Positions 1 through 9,980 of a stretch of DNA of 64,000 nucleotides are shown here, piece after piece. The DNA is from Trypanosoma brucei gambiense DAL972 (Eukaryota > Euglenozoa > Kinetoplastea > Trypanosomatida > Trypanosomatidae), in contig NC_026742.1 of assembly GCF_000210295.1 (NCBI RefSeq), forward strand, positions 248,001-312,000. Direction: 5' to 3'. Within the stretch, counting starts at the first letter, position 1; each line of letters opens with the position of its first letter. Both the position numbers and the translations under genes were made by a program. The notes below the pieces were generated by a model, which did not search any database, had not been told where the DNA came from, and was given only the letters and a program-made list of their open reading frames with translations.

Positions 1-24
1 CGCCACCCACCGACCCACCCACCC

Positions 25-48
25 ATATATATATATATATATATATAT
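25..48. repeat. AT dinucleotide microsatellite
   Basis: An uninterrupted AT run of about 24 bases, next to a C-rich start of the window. Confidence 0.9.
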
Positions 49-587
49 CGCAACATGTTGGTTATCCTGACTCTCAAGAATTGTTACCAGTTCCTGCCAG
101 ACATTTCAAACCCTTGCATGAACAATAAAAACTTTCAACGCCGGCAGGCCAACCGCTTACCATCTGTATGGTTATATATCATTTTCACACACCACACGGG
201 CATTAAGATGCCTTACAAGTATGTATTTCTCCGAGTGTTCACACATATATTTATTGTGATGTACCAAAATGTGTGTATTATTGAAGCATAAATCCAATAT
301 GTGTAAAAGAAACAAATTCACTTTTTGTTTCACCGTAACGAGAACGTGCTAGTCGTAGTGTTGGTAAAGGGAAAAAGGTAAGGAAATGTAAGGAAATAAA
401 GGAAAACAAAATAACACGAACCACACGGTTCGATATCCGTACGTGCACATGTGCTCCACAACCACGAACGAATGATTAAAGAGAGCTTGTCACCCTTCAA
501 CTTGCCTTCTTCAAGAATTTGTCTCATACCTTCATCACCCCACACTGTCGCAATCATCTGCATCGATTCATTTGTCAGTGTACAGAC

Positions 588-619
588 GAAAAATAAATAA
601 ATAAATAATAATAATAATA
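588..619. repeat. ATAA / AAT microsatellite
   Basis: A tetranucleotide ATAA run passes into an AAT trinucleotide run. Confidence 0.85.
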
Positions 620-1363
620 CGAATCAAAAAAAAAAGGCAGAAGATGGTTTTATGAGAACATGAATGTGTTTGGGTATTTGCGATATGTAAAGATAACAGA
701 ATGGCTTGCGACAAAATAAGATAGTTAAACATAAACGAACTAACTGAAGTCCATCAGATCGCAAAACTTTTAATGTCGCGGTGTTTGGAAAATGAAGTTG
801 CAGGTTGCATGCCTTTGTGTAATTATTCCGTGTCCTTTAACAAAAAAAAAAAAGAGGAGGGGAAAACACTCACCTGTGTTGAATCTATTTTCCTCTCACC
901 ACTCTGACGGTAGTGAAGGATATAACAACGAAGCGATGAAGCGGTCGCTGCAAAGCGGTGTGCGAAACAATCAGTTTAACAAGACTACAAGAGGGGGAGG
1001 GAATGACGATAAAAATAATTCGAAGACGAACAAATAGACAAAAAAAATAATGTTAGAACAGAAAATGAGTGAACCAAGTACATGTAAGTGGGCGTTAGCT
1101 ACACATAGGTCAGATGTTCCACATGTTAGAATGCAGCGATGGGACCAAACAAAAGTTTTTCACCACCTCGAGGCACGAACCGCAGTCCTACCTAACACAA
1201 ATTGCCATACAACACAAGGCACTGCGTGCAAAGTCACACCATTTCCAGCACAAACCCCCGTTATATCATTCGGTGGTAATCTCATCTCTCTCCCTTTCCT
1301 TCTTCCATACTCAAACCCCAAACACCCTCTCGAGCGTCCCACGCACGTTGTTCTTTACCCCCG

Positions 1364-2524
1364 TTAGATTTCACTGGGTTTCTGGACGGAGGCAACATTT
1401 TCATCTAACATTGTGGCGACATTTGCTACCTTTATATTTATTGCTGCTTGGCCGTTATCATCAGACGCGCCTGCCTCTCGTCGTTGGATAACCTTATCCC
1501 TCTCATAATCCATCATCCGGCGCAGTAGTTTACTGTAGCTTTCAAACCATTGAAACTCCTTTGTTGTATAGTCACAGAACTTTCCTTCAGGGTTCATCAG
1601 GTACATGATGATGGAGTGGTCCACAAGATAGTCATCCTCGCTCAGTACTGTCTCATCAGGGAGAGCAAAGTAAACGCGGTACTGACGCGCCACTGATTCC
1701 ACTTCTTCCTGAGTGCCCACAAGCCCCAGAATCCGTGGGTTAAAATCTGCTAGATAATCCCGTATTTTCTCAGGTGTGTCACGGTGCGGATCGAGGGAAA
1801 TAAATATGGGCTGCCAGTAGTCACGACCCACCTTCTTGTCAAGGTGTTGAACGACACGGCTGAGCTTTGCCATCTCCTCCGGGCACACATCAGGGCAGTT
1901 GGTGAAACCAAAGTAAATGTAGAGCCACTTTCCAAGAAAGTCCTTTTCAGTGTAGCGGCGCCCATCGACGCCAATTAATGAGAAGGGCCCGCCAATGCTT
2001 GGTCCTTCGGGGCTGTCAAAAGCCTTAACCGCACGTAACTTTGGGTCGAACCGCATTTGCTCACGCCGCACACGAATAGATATGACAACTGTTATAACTC
2101 CCAGAGAAAGGAACAACAAACCCCACAGCATCCACGCGGGGCTGTCCCGCACCTCAGATAACCGCTCACTAAGTTTTCTCCGTTCCGCCTCCTCCTCTCT
2201 TTCCACATATTCCTGAAAGGTAAATATCTGTGAGTCCCTTTGCTCCGCCACGCGAATGTGAATAGGTTTTTCCTTGTCCACAACGTCAATATCTTTTCCA
2301 CCACTAGTGCCTCCAGTTGAGTGACGTCTCATCATACTAATGGTTATCACATCAACCTGGTGAGAAACCGGCTGAGGAGACGCCGCCCGTATCGCCGGTG
2401 CAAATGAGACGCTACTTCCGCATCGGTGCCTGAAAGCAACGCTGATGGTCCCGCGGTTCTGCAGGAAATTACAAGAAACACTGCAGTTGATCCCTAAATG
2501 GACGAGGTGTGAGCCGCGTATCAT
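1364..2524 (-). CDS. SCO1: SCO1/SCO2-type mitochondrial copper chaperone for cytochrome c oxidase
   Basis: A 386-residue protein of the SCO family, which carries copper to the Cu-A site of cytochrome c oxidase subunit 2 at the mitochondrial inner membrane. Visible features: a basic, Ser/Arg-rich N-terminus suited to mitochondrial import; one hydrophobic segment at about 131-150; then a thioredoxin-like domain. The copper ligands are present: CPDVC (Cys210 and Cys214) following the FGFTN context, and the distal histidine in VDHS (His303). The N-terminal part before the membrane anchor is longer than in yeast or human SCO proteins and contains an E/R-rich helical stretch (about 100-125). The ATG at 2524 opens the frame and gives a plausible presequence. 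The copper-binding core is unmistakable; choosing between SCO1 and SCO2 is not possible from sequence alone. Confidence 0.93.
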   Translation of the reverse strand: MIRGSHLVHLGINCSVSCNFLQNRGTISVAFRHRCGSSVSFAPAIRAASPQPVSHQVDVITISMMRRHSTGGTSGGKDIDVVDKEKPIHIRVAEQRDSQIFTFQEYVEREEEAERRKLSERLSEVRDSPAWMLWGLLFLSLGVITVVISIRVRREQMRFDPKLRAVKAFDSPEGPSIGGPFSLIGVDGRRYTEKDFLGKWLYIYFGFTNCPDVCPEEMAKLSRVVQHLDKKVGRDYWQPIFISLDPHRDTPEKIRDYLADFNPRILGLVGTQEEVESVARQYRVYFALPDETVLSEDDYLVDHSIIMYLMNPEGKFCDYTTKEFQWFESYSKLLRRMMDYERDKVIQRREAGASDDNGQAAINIKVANVATMLDENVASVQKPSEI

Positions 2525-4350
2525 TTATTTTCGCACTTCCTCCTCCCTTTCAACTTTCCTTTCTCTATTCACGTGCAGTGAGGGCACCAATGTGCTTGCT
2601 TCAGTGAAGCGAAGCCGTCCCAAGATCAGTTGCTGGAGGTTGCAGACGCACGTGCACCGAACCACGGAGAATAATTATGTATAAATTGATTTATGTTGCG
2701 TGTGAGCGCGTCAAAGCAGTGGAAGAGAGATGCACTCTCCTTTTCCCTAGATGCAACTTTATACCCTCCCTTCTATTCTTAATACGTATGATGTAATTAA
2801 CCTAAAGCGGCAGTGGCTCGGCACCAAAACAGGGGAGGGGGTGGGTAAAACGTGAAAGGTAAAAGGGGCGAAAAAGGAATAAATAGTACAACACACTGCA
2901 GAACAAAGAATTATCAAAAAAAAAAATGAAGAACAAGGGAATGAGGACGGCCGTCGAGGGAACAGAGTACAGGGGGAAAAGGATGTTAAGGGGTTCGTAC
3001 ACCTCATACAAGCTCCCAAGGGAAAGGGCTGAAGGCAGAGCTGAAAAATCTATATATATTAAATGCTCCTTTTTTTACTCCTTTCTTCTTCCCCCCTTTT
3101 TCTTTTTGTCGTTTTCTCTTCCATTTCCGCTTTGCAATTCACTATGTTTGTGGTAAAACTGAAGCCGTGCACTCCAGAGAATGTCATACCATTTGCTGTT
3201 GAAACAACAACTGCTCATGAGAGAGATTGCAAATGAGGAATATGAAAAGTGAAAATAAAAAGAAACACCAACAGCGTCTCCCACGTTTGTCAGTGGGACT
3301 TCAACGGTTCCTTCATATTTCTCACAATCCATGGAATCCGAAACCCTTTTGACCTTTTCATAGTCGGTGGGTATGCCATATATGATGTATATATGCATGT
3401 ATATGTATGTCCTTCATTTCGTATAAACAGTTTCACATCCTACTTGTTTCTTGCACATACATGGGTTCCCATCTTTTTGTTTTCACAGATACATTTTAAA
3501 TCCCCCCTTCCTTCCTTTTCTTTCCGTCTCTTCTTTTTTTTCTTTTTGAATTACTGTTTTTCTTCATTTATTTCACTTTTTGCTATGTTCCCTTTTCTTC
3601 TCATTCACCTATTCTTCCCCGAAAAAGAACAACTTTTCCCTGCATAACATTATTATTCCTGATATCATCCCCTAATTCGCTTTCATAGTCGCGGTCGGGC
3701 ACACCTGTACATCCGACCACATTATGGACTCCAGCGCCCCACCAGAAACTAGCACAGATGGCTTATTTTGGTTTGGGTGAAGTGTTCAGCATTTTTTTTT
3801 TTCAATCCTGGAGAGAATCTCTTTGCTTTTGCTTCTCCCCCATGCACATGTACACACGCACACATATATAATTAGAACAAAAATAAAAGAAATACAGATA
3901 CTTTTCTTCTTCCTTTTTCTTTCCGCTCAATTCAACGGCATGTTTAGTTGACCTCTCCTCGCCACATCAGAGGCAAGTCGATCCAATCGCGCTCGACCCC
4001 AGCGTTACTTTCCCTTTTTATTATCTTCCTTAGAAAAACCTATGACGACTCACTCTTTTACTGCGGTCTTTTAGGTTCCTTCACGTTCTGGGTTCCGCTT
4101 CAAAACTTATACCTCCCAGCGCACAGAAGTGCCAACACGGGCAGAACAAACCCGAACGTTCTGAGAGCCACCGAGTTACCCATAGTCTGTCTCACTTCCC
4201 CCATAGCCAATAGGAGGAAAAGGACAAATCAAATCTGAAAGGGAGACAAAAATGCATAATACATACAAGAATCTTCAATAATACATGCGCACATTATCCA
4301 CGCGACGTACCACCTCCAGTCACATTAGAGTCAGTAACAGTTGGAGAGGT
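2525..4350. other. Gene-free spacer between paralogue A and the SCO gene
   Basis: About 1.8 kb without a convincing gene. The plus strand is strongly pyrimidine-rich at 3065-3130 and 3480-3620. Near 2830-2880 the plus strand is purine-rich, so the minus strand has a pyrimidine tract about 300 bases upstream of the SCO start that could serve SCO trans-splicing. A minus-strand frame at 3075-3398 (107 codons) ends in a Lys/Arg/Gly-rich tail read from homopurine sequence; I do not regard it as a gene. Confidence 0.55.
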
Positions 4351-6636
4351 TTAAGATGCCTGTTGCACAGATGCATCCTCACTGCCAAGTTCCTCAACAT
4401 CATTGATACTTGGCTCATCGGCGCCCGGAGCGGCTCCAGCCGCAACGTCATTGAAGCTCAGTTCCTCAAGTTCCGCACTCGGGAGTTTGTCTGCTGGATG
4501 TTCTGCCGCTGTGGGTGCCTCACCCTCAGGGCCCGGGATATCAGAGTTGGAACCATCTGATTTCGGGGAGTCACCACCACCCAATTGTTTCATCGTTCCC
4601 GCCAGCACTTGATCCCTTCTCACAGCGGATGCCTGTCTCGACGAAGTCTGCTGTTCTCTCCTCCCACCACGGTCAAAAAAATCATCAGCTGCTTCATTAT
4701 AACCAAGCAGCGCATAACCGTAGCGCACAGCAGGATCATAGTCACACCGGACTTCAGCAATTTCCACGCACGGTTTTCGATAATCTTCATCATCTGTATA
4801 GCCATAGTCCTCATCACCGAAGTCTTCCAAAGTCTCCACCAAACCGCTTCCGGCAAAGTTCAACTCCCACATCCTTTCGCGTCGCAACTGAACCAACCAC
4901 TCGTCAATACGCAGCTTGCTCATTGATTTCGTCGTTCCACCAGTTAGAGAATGGTAGAAGGCACAAACTGTTGGGAAGGCGCAACGCTCTAGCAACGCCT
5001 GGAGTTCCTCCTTAGGGGTGCTCTTATCGTGCTCCGTAGTGAACGACGCCTCCAGTGGGTAACCCTCAAAAGTTAGGTTGGTGAAATTCTCTTTCGGCAA
5101 TCTGAGTGTCGCAGATGCGTCCTCCTTAAAAGCAGCGTCCAGATATTCACGGTGCTCCTCATTATCAAGCACTTCCTGCCACTTATCTCCAGTGAAAAAT
5201 ATGTGCAGATCGGAGTACACTGTGTTCTCAATCCGGCGGCGCTTCTCCAGATACAGTTTATCACGACCAGCCTTCTCCAAGCAGCGGCGCCGCCACACCG
5301 TCCTTTCGTGTCGACGATCCACATCCGTGAGGAAGGCATCAAGTTGCCGCATCTCCTCCTCATCATCTTCGGTGAACAACTCCTTCTTGCTGAGCTCCTC
5401 CATGCGTAACTGCAGTTCGCGCTTCTCCCGGTCATCCCGTTCCTCGGCAGCGAAGAGAGCCTCAAGTTCGTCAATGTCGTGCAGGTCGTTGACGGTGCGA
5501 ACTGTCTGCTGCATCTTCAGTACTTCTTCAGGTTGTAGTTGAACATAGACGGGAATCTCCTTACCCAGGAGCGTCTTGCTTTCCTTCGGCCCAAAAACAA
5601 GTAAAACGCTGTCGAGTGAAACAATATCACTCACAACGCGACCGTTCGTTGTGCGTTGTACGTAGCATCCTTCAACATTGATAGGTTCCTCTTCATCATT
5701 TAGTAGATCAAGTGGTTCTTCACCAATCAAAGCCTGCTTCTTTTCGGAAATTTGCACCCCTAACATAGCAATCTTCCCACGCAGTCCGTTGACCTCGGAC
5801 AGCAGCGCAGCCATTCGGTCATGTTTCACAACCAATCGATCAGCGACGCGTTCCTCCGCCTCCCGAGCTCTTGAACACGCCATCTGCACATTCAGCCACC
5901 TCCTAATAACAACTGGAAGTGGAGCACCGCGCAACAATTTAGGGAATGAGTCACTCTTCCCTCTACGTTCTTTCAGCGATTCGGCGGGGACCAACGCAAG
6001 CTCATTCTTTATCTTCTTCCGTTGCAGTTTCGACAGCGGTGCGACCGTGCAGTCAAGTTCCATTATCCGCCCAACAAAATCACTTTGACGCATGACAATC
6101 TGCATGCTTTCCCAACTTCCATTATGATCCTCTTGTAGGGCAATCATGAGCGCGCGGACAAGTGAAAACAGTTCCTCAGAAGGATTGTTTATATTCCTAA
6201 TAATCCTCCAACTGCGCGCGGGTACTTGTTCAATCGCGGCGCGAACTTGATCAAGCTCCACCATTTGCTGACGAGTGAACGCCGCTGCAATGGCCTGTTT
6301 TTCTTGAGTTACCTCACGGGCACGGCAGAGCCGTTCAGAAGAACGATCCTCATCCTCCACCAGCTGCTGGTATTGCTGTTGGAGCGCTTTCAGCTCGTTC
6401 AGCCCATCAAGACGATCCTGCTGCACCGCAAGTTCACCCAGTTTTTCGGCATACGGTTCAAACCCACCAGGCACGGCATCGACACGATCGAACAATTCGA
6501 CACGAACGTGCTGACTTGTGGGCAGTCCGATAACACGAGCAAGAGTATTGCTCCACTCATAATCACCGCCAATCCGTTCCAAGCAAATGTAGTCACTTAC
6601 ATTGACCTCCAAACACGATCTGTTCATTCCCGTCAT
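4351..6636 (-). CDS. Paralogue A: coiled-coil protein with dynein-stalk-tip-like and single FAZ1-like domains
   Basis: A 761-residue protein I cannot name. Layout: small beta-rich SH3/Tudor-like segment (about 12-57); Gln/Glu-rich coiled coil (65-138); a roughly 100-residue domain (140-245) with the helix spacing of the dynein stalk tip, including SWESMQ and a late RRWL; return coiled coil (246-302); a middle domain around 320-375; highly charged helix (380-470); one W-containing FAZ1-like domain (about 478-565, FFTGDKWQEVL); and an acidic, low-complexity tail (600-761). It is the last of the repetitive family before the SCO gene. The 5' flank and about 570 codons are nearly identical to paralogue B, but three blocks in the stalk-like region differ sharply. 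The ATG at 6636 matches the start of B and follows the shared flank. The domain assignments are by eye; a cytoskeletal role is inference. Confidence 0.85.
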   Translation of the reverse strand: MTGMNRSCLEVNVSDYICLERIGGDYEWSNTLARVIGLPTSQHVRVELFDRVDAVPGGFEPYAEKLGELAVQQDRLDGLNELKALQQQYQQLVEDEDRSSERLCRAREVTQEKQAIAAAFTRQQMVELDQVRAAIEQVPARSWRIIRNINNPSEELFSLVRALMIALQEDHNGSWESMQIVMRQSDFVGRIMELDCTVAPLSKLQRKKIKNELALVPAESLKERRGKSDSFPKLLRGAPLPVVIRRWLNVQMACSRAREAEERVADRLVVKHDRMAALLSEVNGLRGKIAMLGVQISEKKQALIGEEPLDLLNDEEEPINVEGCYVQRTTNGRVVSDIVSLDSVLLVFGPKESKTLLGKEIPVYVQLQPEEVLKMQQTVRTVNDLHDIDELEALFAAEERDDREKRELQLRMEELSKKELFTEDDEEEMRQLDAFLTDVDRRHERTVWRRRCLEKAGRDKLYLEKRRRIENTVYSDLHIFFTGDKWQEVLDNEEHREYLDAAFKEDASATLRLPKENFTNLTFEGYPLEASFTTEHDKSTPKEELQALLERCAFPTVCAFYHSLTGGTTKSMSKLRIDEWLVQLRRERMWELNFAGSGLVETLEDFGDEDYGYTDDEDYRKPCVEIAEVRCDYDPAVRYGYALLGYNEAADDFFDRGGRREQQTSSRQASAVRRDQVLAGTMKQLGGGDSPKSDGSNSDIPGPEGEAPTAAEHPADKLPSAELEELSFNDVAAGAAPGADEPSINDVEELGSEDASVQQAS

Positions 6637-7256
6637 TTACCTCAATATTCGCGTATGGTTTACTCCACGTTGACACGCGTGGTCACTACCCTCGCAGCCA
6701 CGTGACGCGCACGAGGAGTTTTAACAATAAAAACTTGATAACTCTCTCCTCTGCTACTTACACTCTCAAGTAAAAAATTAACACAAACTACTTCCTACCT
6801 ATTACAGTCAGTGATATGCTTAAAAAGATTAATACCTTTATTCTCTTTTCCTCTTGTCCTCAGGTTTACAGGAAAATACGAAAGGAATCAATCAATCAAT
6901 CAACATATAAAGAGGATCAGCATCAGCACGCATACAACAACATGATCATCCACGAAAAAACATCACCAAAATCACGAGCAGCCGCAGCTACAATACACAC
7001 ACACAAACACACAGATGCGCAAAAACGTACACCGATACCACCTTTCTATATATGACATAAAACAAGCAGCAACAAAAAAGCAACAGAAAAGACACAAACG
7101 CACACAAACACACAGAAATTTAAAAATGTTAAAAAACAAATCCACATAAAAAACAGCAACAATATATATGCAAAACAGCACAATCAGCACCAACGTACAG
7201 AAGCAATATAAAATATACAAACAACAAAAGCTACACACAAAAAGTCAGTAAAGCAA
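6637..7256. repeat. Duplicated 5' flank, copy next to paralogue A
   Basis: About 620 bases nearly identical to 9363-9980, offset by 2726 bases. The copies differ by only a few substitutions, for example near 7191 and 7244. It contains A-rich and CA-rich sequence on the plus strand, so the minus strand is T-rich and could supply the splice signals for paralogue A. Similarity stops at about 7256, where sequence 3' of paralogue B begins. Confidence 0.9.
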
Positions 7257-7625
7257 ATTAATACGTCAAAAACATAAAACAAACAGCGTAATTGCCGACA
7301 CATGACGTCACCGCAAAGAAGCCGAACCAGATCCAGTGGTAAAGGAGAAATCCCATGAATTAGGGTGGCAAACCAAAGATACAAGCAAGAAAGGTGTATA
7401 AAGATTGGATACACTTCCAACGCTAACACCATCTAACTGTGAGAAAACAATCAGAGGTGCAATTCAATAAGAAATCGCCTGCAGCTGGTAAATAGCATTT
7501 TAAAAATGAAAATGCAAAATTAACAAATGAAAGGTTGCAAAGTTACGTAAAACTGTTAAACTACAAGCGGTATTTAGGAATAGAAAAAAAATTACGACAC
7601 AACGATAAAGAAAATTTTCAAGGAA
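7257..7625. other. Spacer 3' of paralogue B, no gene seen
   Basis: About 370 bases unique in this window, AT-rich, between the stop of paralogue B and the duplicated 5' flank of paralogue A. Probably the 3' untranslated region of B. Confidence 0.6.
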
Positions 7626-9362
7626 CTATCCATCAACGTCCTCCCCTTCCACTGATTCCGTCGTTCCACCAGTTAGAGAATGGTAGAAGGCACAAACTGT
7701 TGGGAAGGCGCAACGCTCTAGCAACGCCTGGAGTTCCTCCTTAGGGGTGCTCTTATCGTGCTCCGTAGTGAACGACGCCTCCAGTGGGTAACCCTCAAAA
7801 GTTAGGTTGGTGAAATTCTCTTTCGGCAATCTGAGTGTCGCAGATGCGTCCTCCTTAAAAGCAGCGTCCAGATATTCACGGTGCTCCTCATTATCAAGCA
7901 CTTCCTGCCACTTATCTCCAGTGAAAAATATGTGCAGATCGGAGTACACTGTGTTCTCAATCCGGCGGTGCTTCTCCAGATACAGTTTATCACGACCAGC
8001 CTTCTCCAAGCAGCGGCGCCGCCACACCGTCCTTTCGTGTCGACGATCCACATCCGTGAGGAAGGCATCAAGTTGCCGCATCTCCTCCTCATCATCTTCG
8101 GTGAACAACTCCTTCTTGCTGAGCTCCTCCATGCGTAACTGCAGTTCGCGCTTCTCCCGGTCATCCCGTTCCTCGGCAGCGAAGAGAGCCTCAAGTTCGT
8201 CAATGTCGTACAGGTCGTTGACGGTGCGAACTGTCTGCTGCATCTTCAGTACTTCTTCAGGTTGTAGTTGAACATAGACGGGAATCTCCTTACCCAGGAG
8301 CGTCTTGCTTTCCTTCGGCCCAAAAACAAGTAAAACGCTGTCGAGTGAAACAATATCACTCACAACGCGACCGTTCGTTGTGCGTTGTACGTAGCATCCT
8401 TCAACATTGATAGGTTCCTCTTCATCATTTAGTAGATCAAGTGGTTCTTCACCAATCAAAGCCTGCTTCTTTTCGGAAATTTGCACCCCTAACATAGCAA
8501 TCATCTCACGCAGTCCGTTGACCTCGGTGATAAGAAGAGCTTGTTCTTGGAGTTGAGCGAAGCAACCATCAACGACGCGTTCCTCCGCCTCCCGAGCTCT
8601 TGAACACGCCATCTGCACATTCAGCCACCTCCTAATAACAACTGGAAGTGGAGCACCTTGTAGCGCCTGTGAAGATGCGCCCTTTCTCTTGCTTTCTTTC
8701 AGCGATTCGGCGGGGACCAACGCAAGCTCATTCTTTATCTTCTTCCGTTGCAGTTTCGACAGCGGTGCGACCGTGCAGTCAAGTTCCATTATCCGCCCAA
8801 CAAAATCACTTTGACGCATGACAATCTGCATGCTTTCCCAACTTCCATTATGATCCTCTTGTAGGGCAATCATGAGCGCGCGGACAAGTGAAAACAGTTC
8901 CTCAGATGGTCGACCCGCTGAACGTAATTCCCTCCAACTGCGCGCGGGTACTTGTTCAATCGCGGCGCGAACTTGATCAAGCTCCACCATTTGCTGACGA
9001 GTGAACGCCGCTGCAATGGCCTGTTTTTCTTGAGTTACCCCACGGGCACGGTAGAGCCGTTCAGAAGAACGATCCTCATCCTCCACCAGCTGCTGGTATT
9101 GCTGTTGGAGCGCTTTCAGCTCGTTCAGCCCATCAAGACGATCCTGCTGCACCGCAAGTTCACCCAGTTTTTCGGCATACGGTTCAAACCCACCAGGCAC
9201 GGCATCGACACGATCGAACAATTCGACACGAACGTGCTGACTTGTGGGCAGTCCGATAACACGAGCAAGAGTATTGCTCCACTCATAATCACCGCCAATC
9301 CGTTCCAAGCAAATGTAGTCACTTACATTGACCTCCAAACACGATCTGTTCATTCCCGTCAT
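7626..9362 (-). CDS. Paralogue B: shortened near-copy of paralogue A
   Basis: A 578-residue protein with the same order of parts as paralogue A: SH3/Tudor-like start, coiled coil, dynein-stalk-tip-like domain (140-245), return coiled coil, and one FAZ1-like domain (about 477-564). It lacks the roughly 190-residue acidic tail of A. Identity with A ends near 7650, and the last residues (VEGEDVDG) come from unrelated sequence, so the gene looks 3'-truncated by a rearrangement yet still open. B keeps SWRELRS at the entry to the stalk-like domain, closer to the giant paralogue than A is. It begins with the same MTGMNR as A, under an almost identical 5' flank. It could be functional or a decaying duplicate; the long intact frame favours a functional gene. 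Confidence 0.78.
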   Translation of the reverse strand: MTGMNRSCLEVNVSDYICLERIGGDYEWSNTLARVIGLPTSQHVRVELFDRVDAVPGGFEPYAEKLGELAVQQDRLDGLNELKALQQQYQQLVEDEDRSSERLYRARGVTQEKQAIAAAFTRQQMVELDQVRAAIEQVPARSWRELRSAGRPSEELFSLVRALMIALQEDHNGSWESMQIVMRQSDFVGRIMELDCTVAPLSKLQRKKIKNELALVPAESLKESKRKGASSQALQGAPLPVVIRRWLNVQMACSRAREAEERVVDGCFAQLQEQALLITEVNGLREMIAMLGVQISEKKQALIGEEPLDLLNDEEEPINVEGCYVQRTTNGRVVSDIVSLDSVLLVFGPKESKTLLGKEIPVYVQLQPEEVLKMQQTVRTVNDLYDIDELEALFAAEERDDREKRELQLRMEELSKKELFTEDDEEEMRQLDAFLTDVDRRHERTVWRRRCLEKAGRDKLYLEKHRRIENTVYSDLHIFFTGDKWQEVLDNEEHREYLDAAFKEDASATLRLPKENFTNLTFEGYPLEASFTTEHDKSTPKEELQALLERCAFPTVCAFYHSLTGGTTESVEGEDVDG

Positions 9363-9980
9363 TTACCTCAATATTCGCGTATGGTTTACTCCACGTTGAC
9401 ACGCGTGGTCACTACCCTCGCAGCCACGTGACGCGCACGAGGAGTTTTAACAATAAAAACTTGATAACTCTCTCCTCTGCTACTTACACTCTCAAGTAAA
9501 AAATTAACACAAACTACTTCCTACCTATTACAGTCAGTGATATGCTTAAAAAGATTAATACCTTTATTCTCTTTTCCTCTTGTCCTCAGGTTTACAGGAA
9601 AATACGAAAGGAATCAATCAATCAATCAACATATAAAGAGGATCAGCATCAGCACGCATACAACAACATGATCATCCACGAAAAAACATCACCAAAATCA
9701 CGAGCAGCCGCAGCTACAATACACACACACAAACACACAGATGCGCAAAAACGTACACCGATACCACCTTTCTATATATGACATAAAACAAGCAGCAACA
9801 AAAAAGCAACAGAAAAGACACAAACGCACACAAACACACAGAAATTTAAAAATGTTAAAAAACAAATCCACATAAAAAACAGCAACAATATATATGCAAA
9901 ACAGCACAATCAGCACAAACGTACAGAAGCAATATAAAATATACAAACAACAAAAGCTACACACAAAAAGTCAATAAAGC
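9363..9980. repeat. Duplicated 5' flank, copy next to paralogue B
   Basis: Nearly identical to 6637-7256. At about 9975-9980 it joins the middle of a 600-bp repeat unit, sharing only a few bases of microhomology (aaagca), and it supplies the stop codon that ends the repeat frame coming from the right. Confidence 0.9.

Larger units (their letters stand above)
1..1363. other. Gene-free spacer downstream of the SCO gene
   Basis: No convincing gene is visible. The stretch opens with a C-rich segment and an AT dinucleotide run (about 25-48) and holds an A-rich tetranucleotide/AAT microsatellite at about 588-619. Open frames on either strand are short and of biased composition. One minus-strand frame at 330-563 begins like ordinary protein sequence and is treated as a separate finding. 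As the SCO gene ends at 1364 on the minus strand, the right part of this stretch should hold its 3' untranslated region. Confidence 0.6.

Noticed and set aside
3075..3398. 107-codon minus-strand frame
   Set aside because: Its last third is read from homopurine sequence and the remainder has no recognisable domain. It could be a small gene, but I lack support.
4515..5542. Long plus-strand frames opposite paralogue A
   Set aside because: Ser/Arg-rich shadows of Glu- and Leu-rich minus-strand codons; the equivalent shadows occur opposite paralogue B.
6816..7055. Identical 79-codon plus-strand frames at 6816-7055 and 9542-9781
   Set aside because: They are identical because the flank is duplicated, and they read A- and CA-rich sequence opposite the 5' flanks of A and B. 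Nothing in them looks like a protein.
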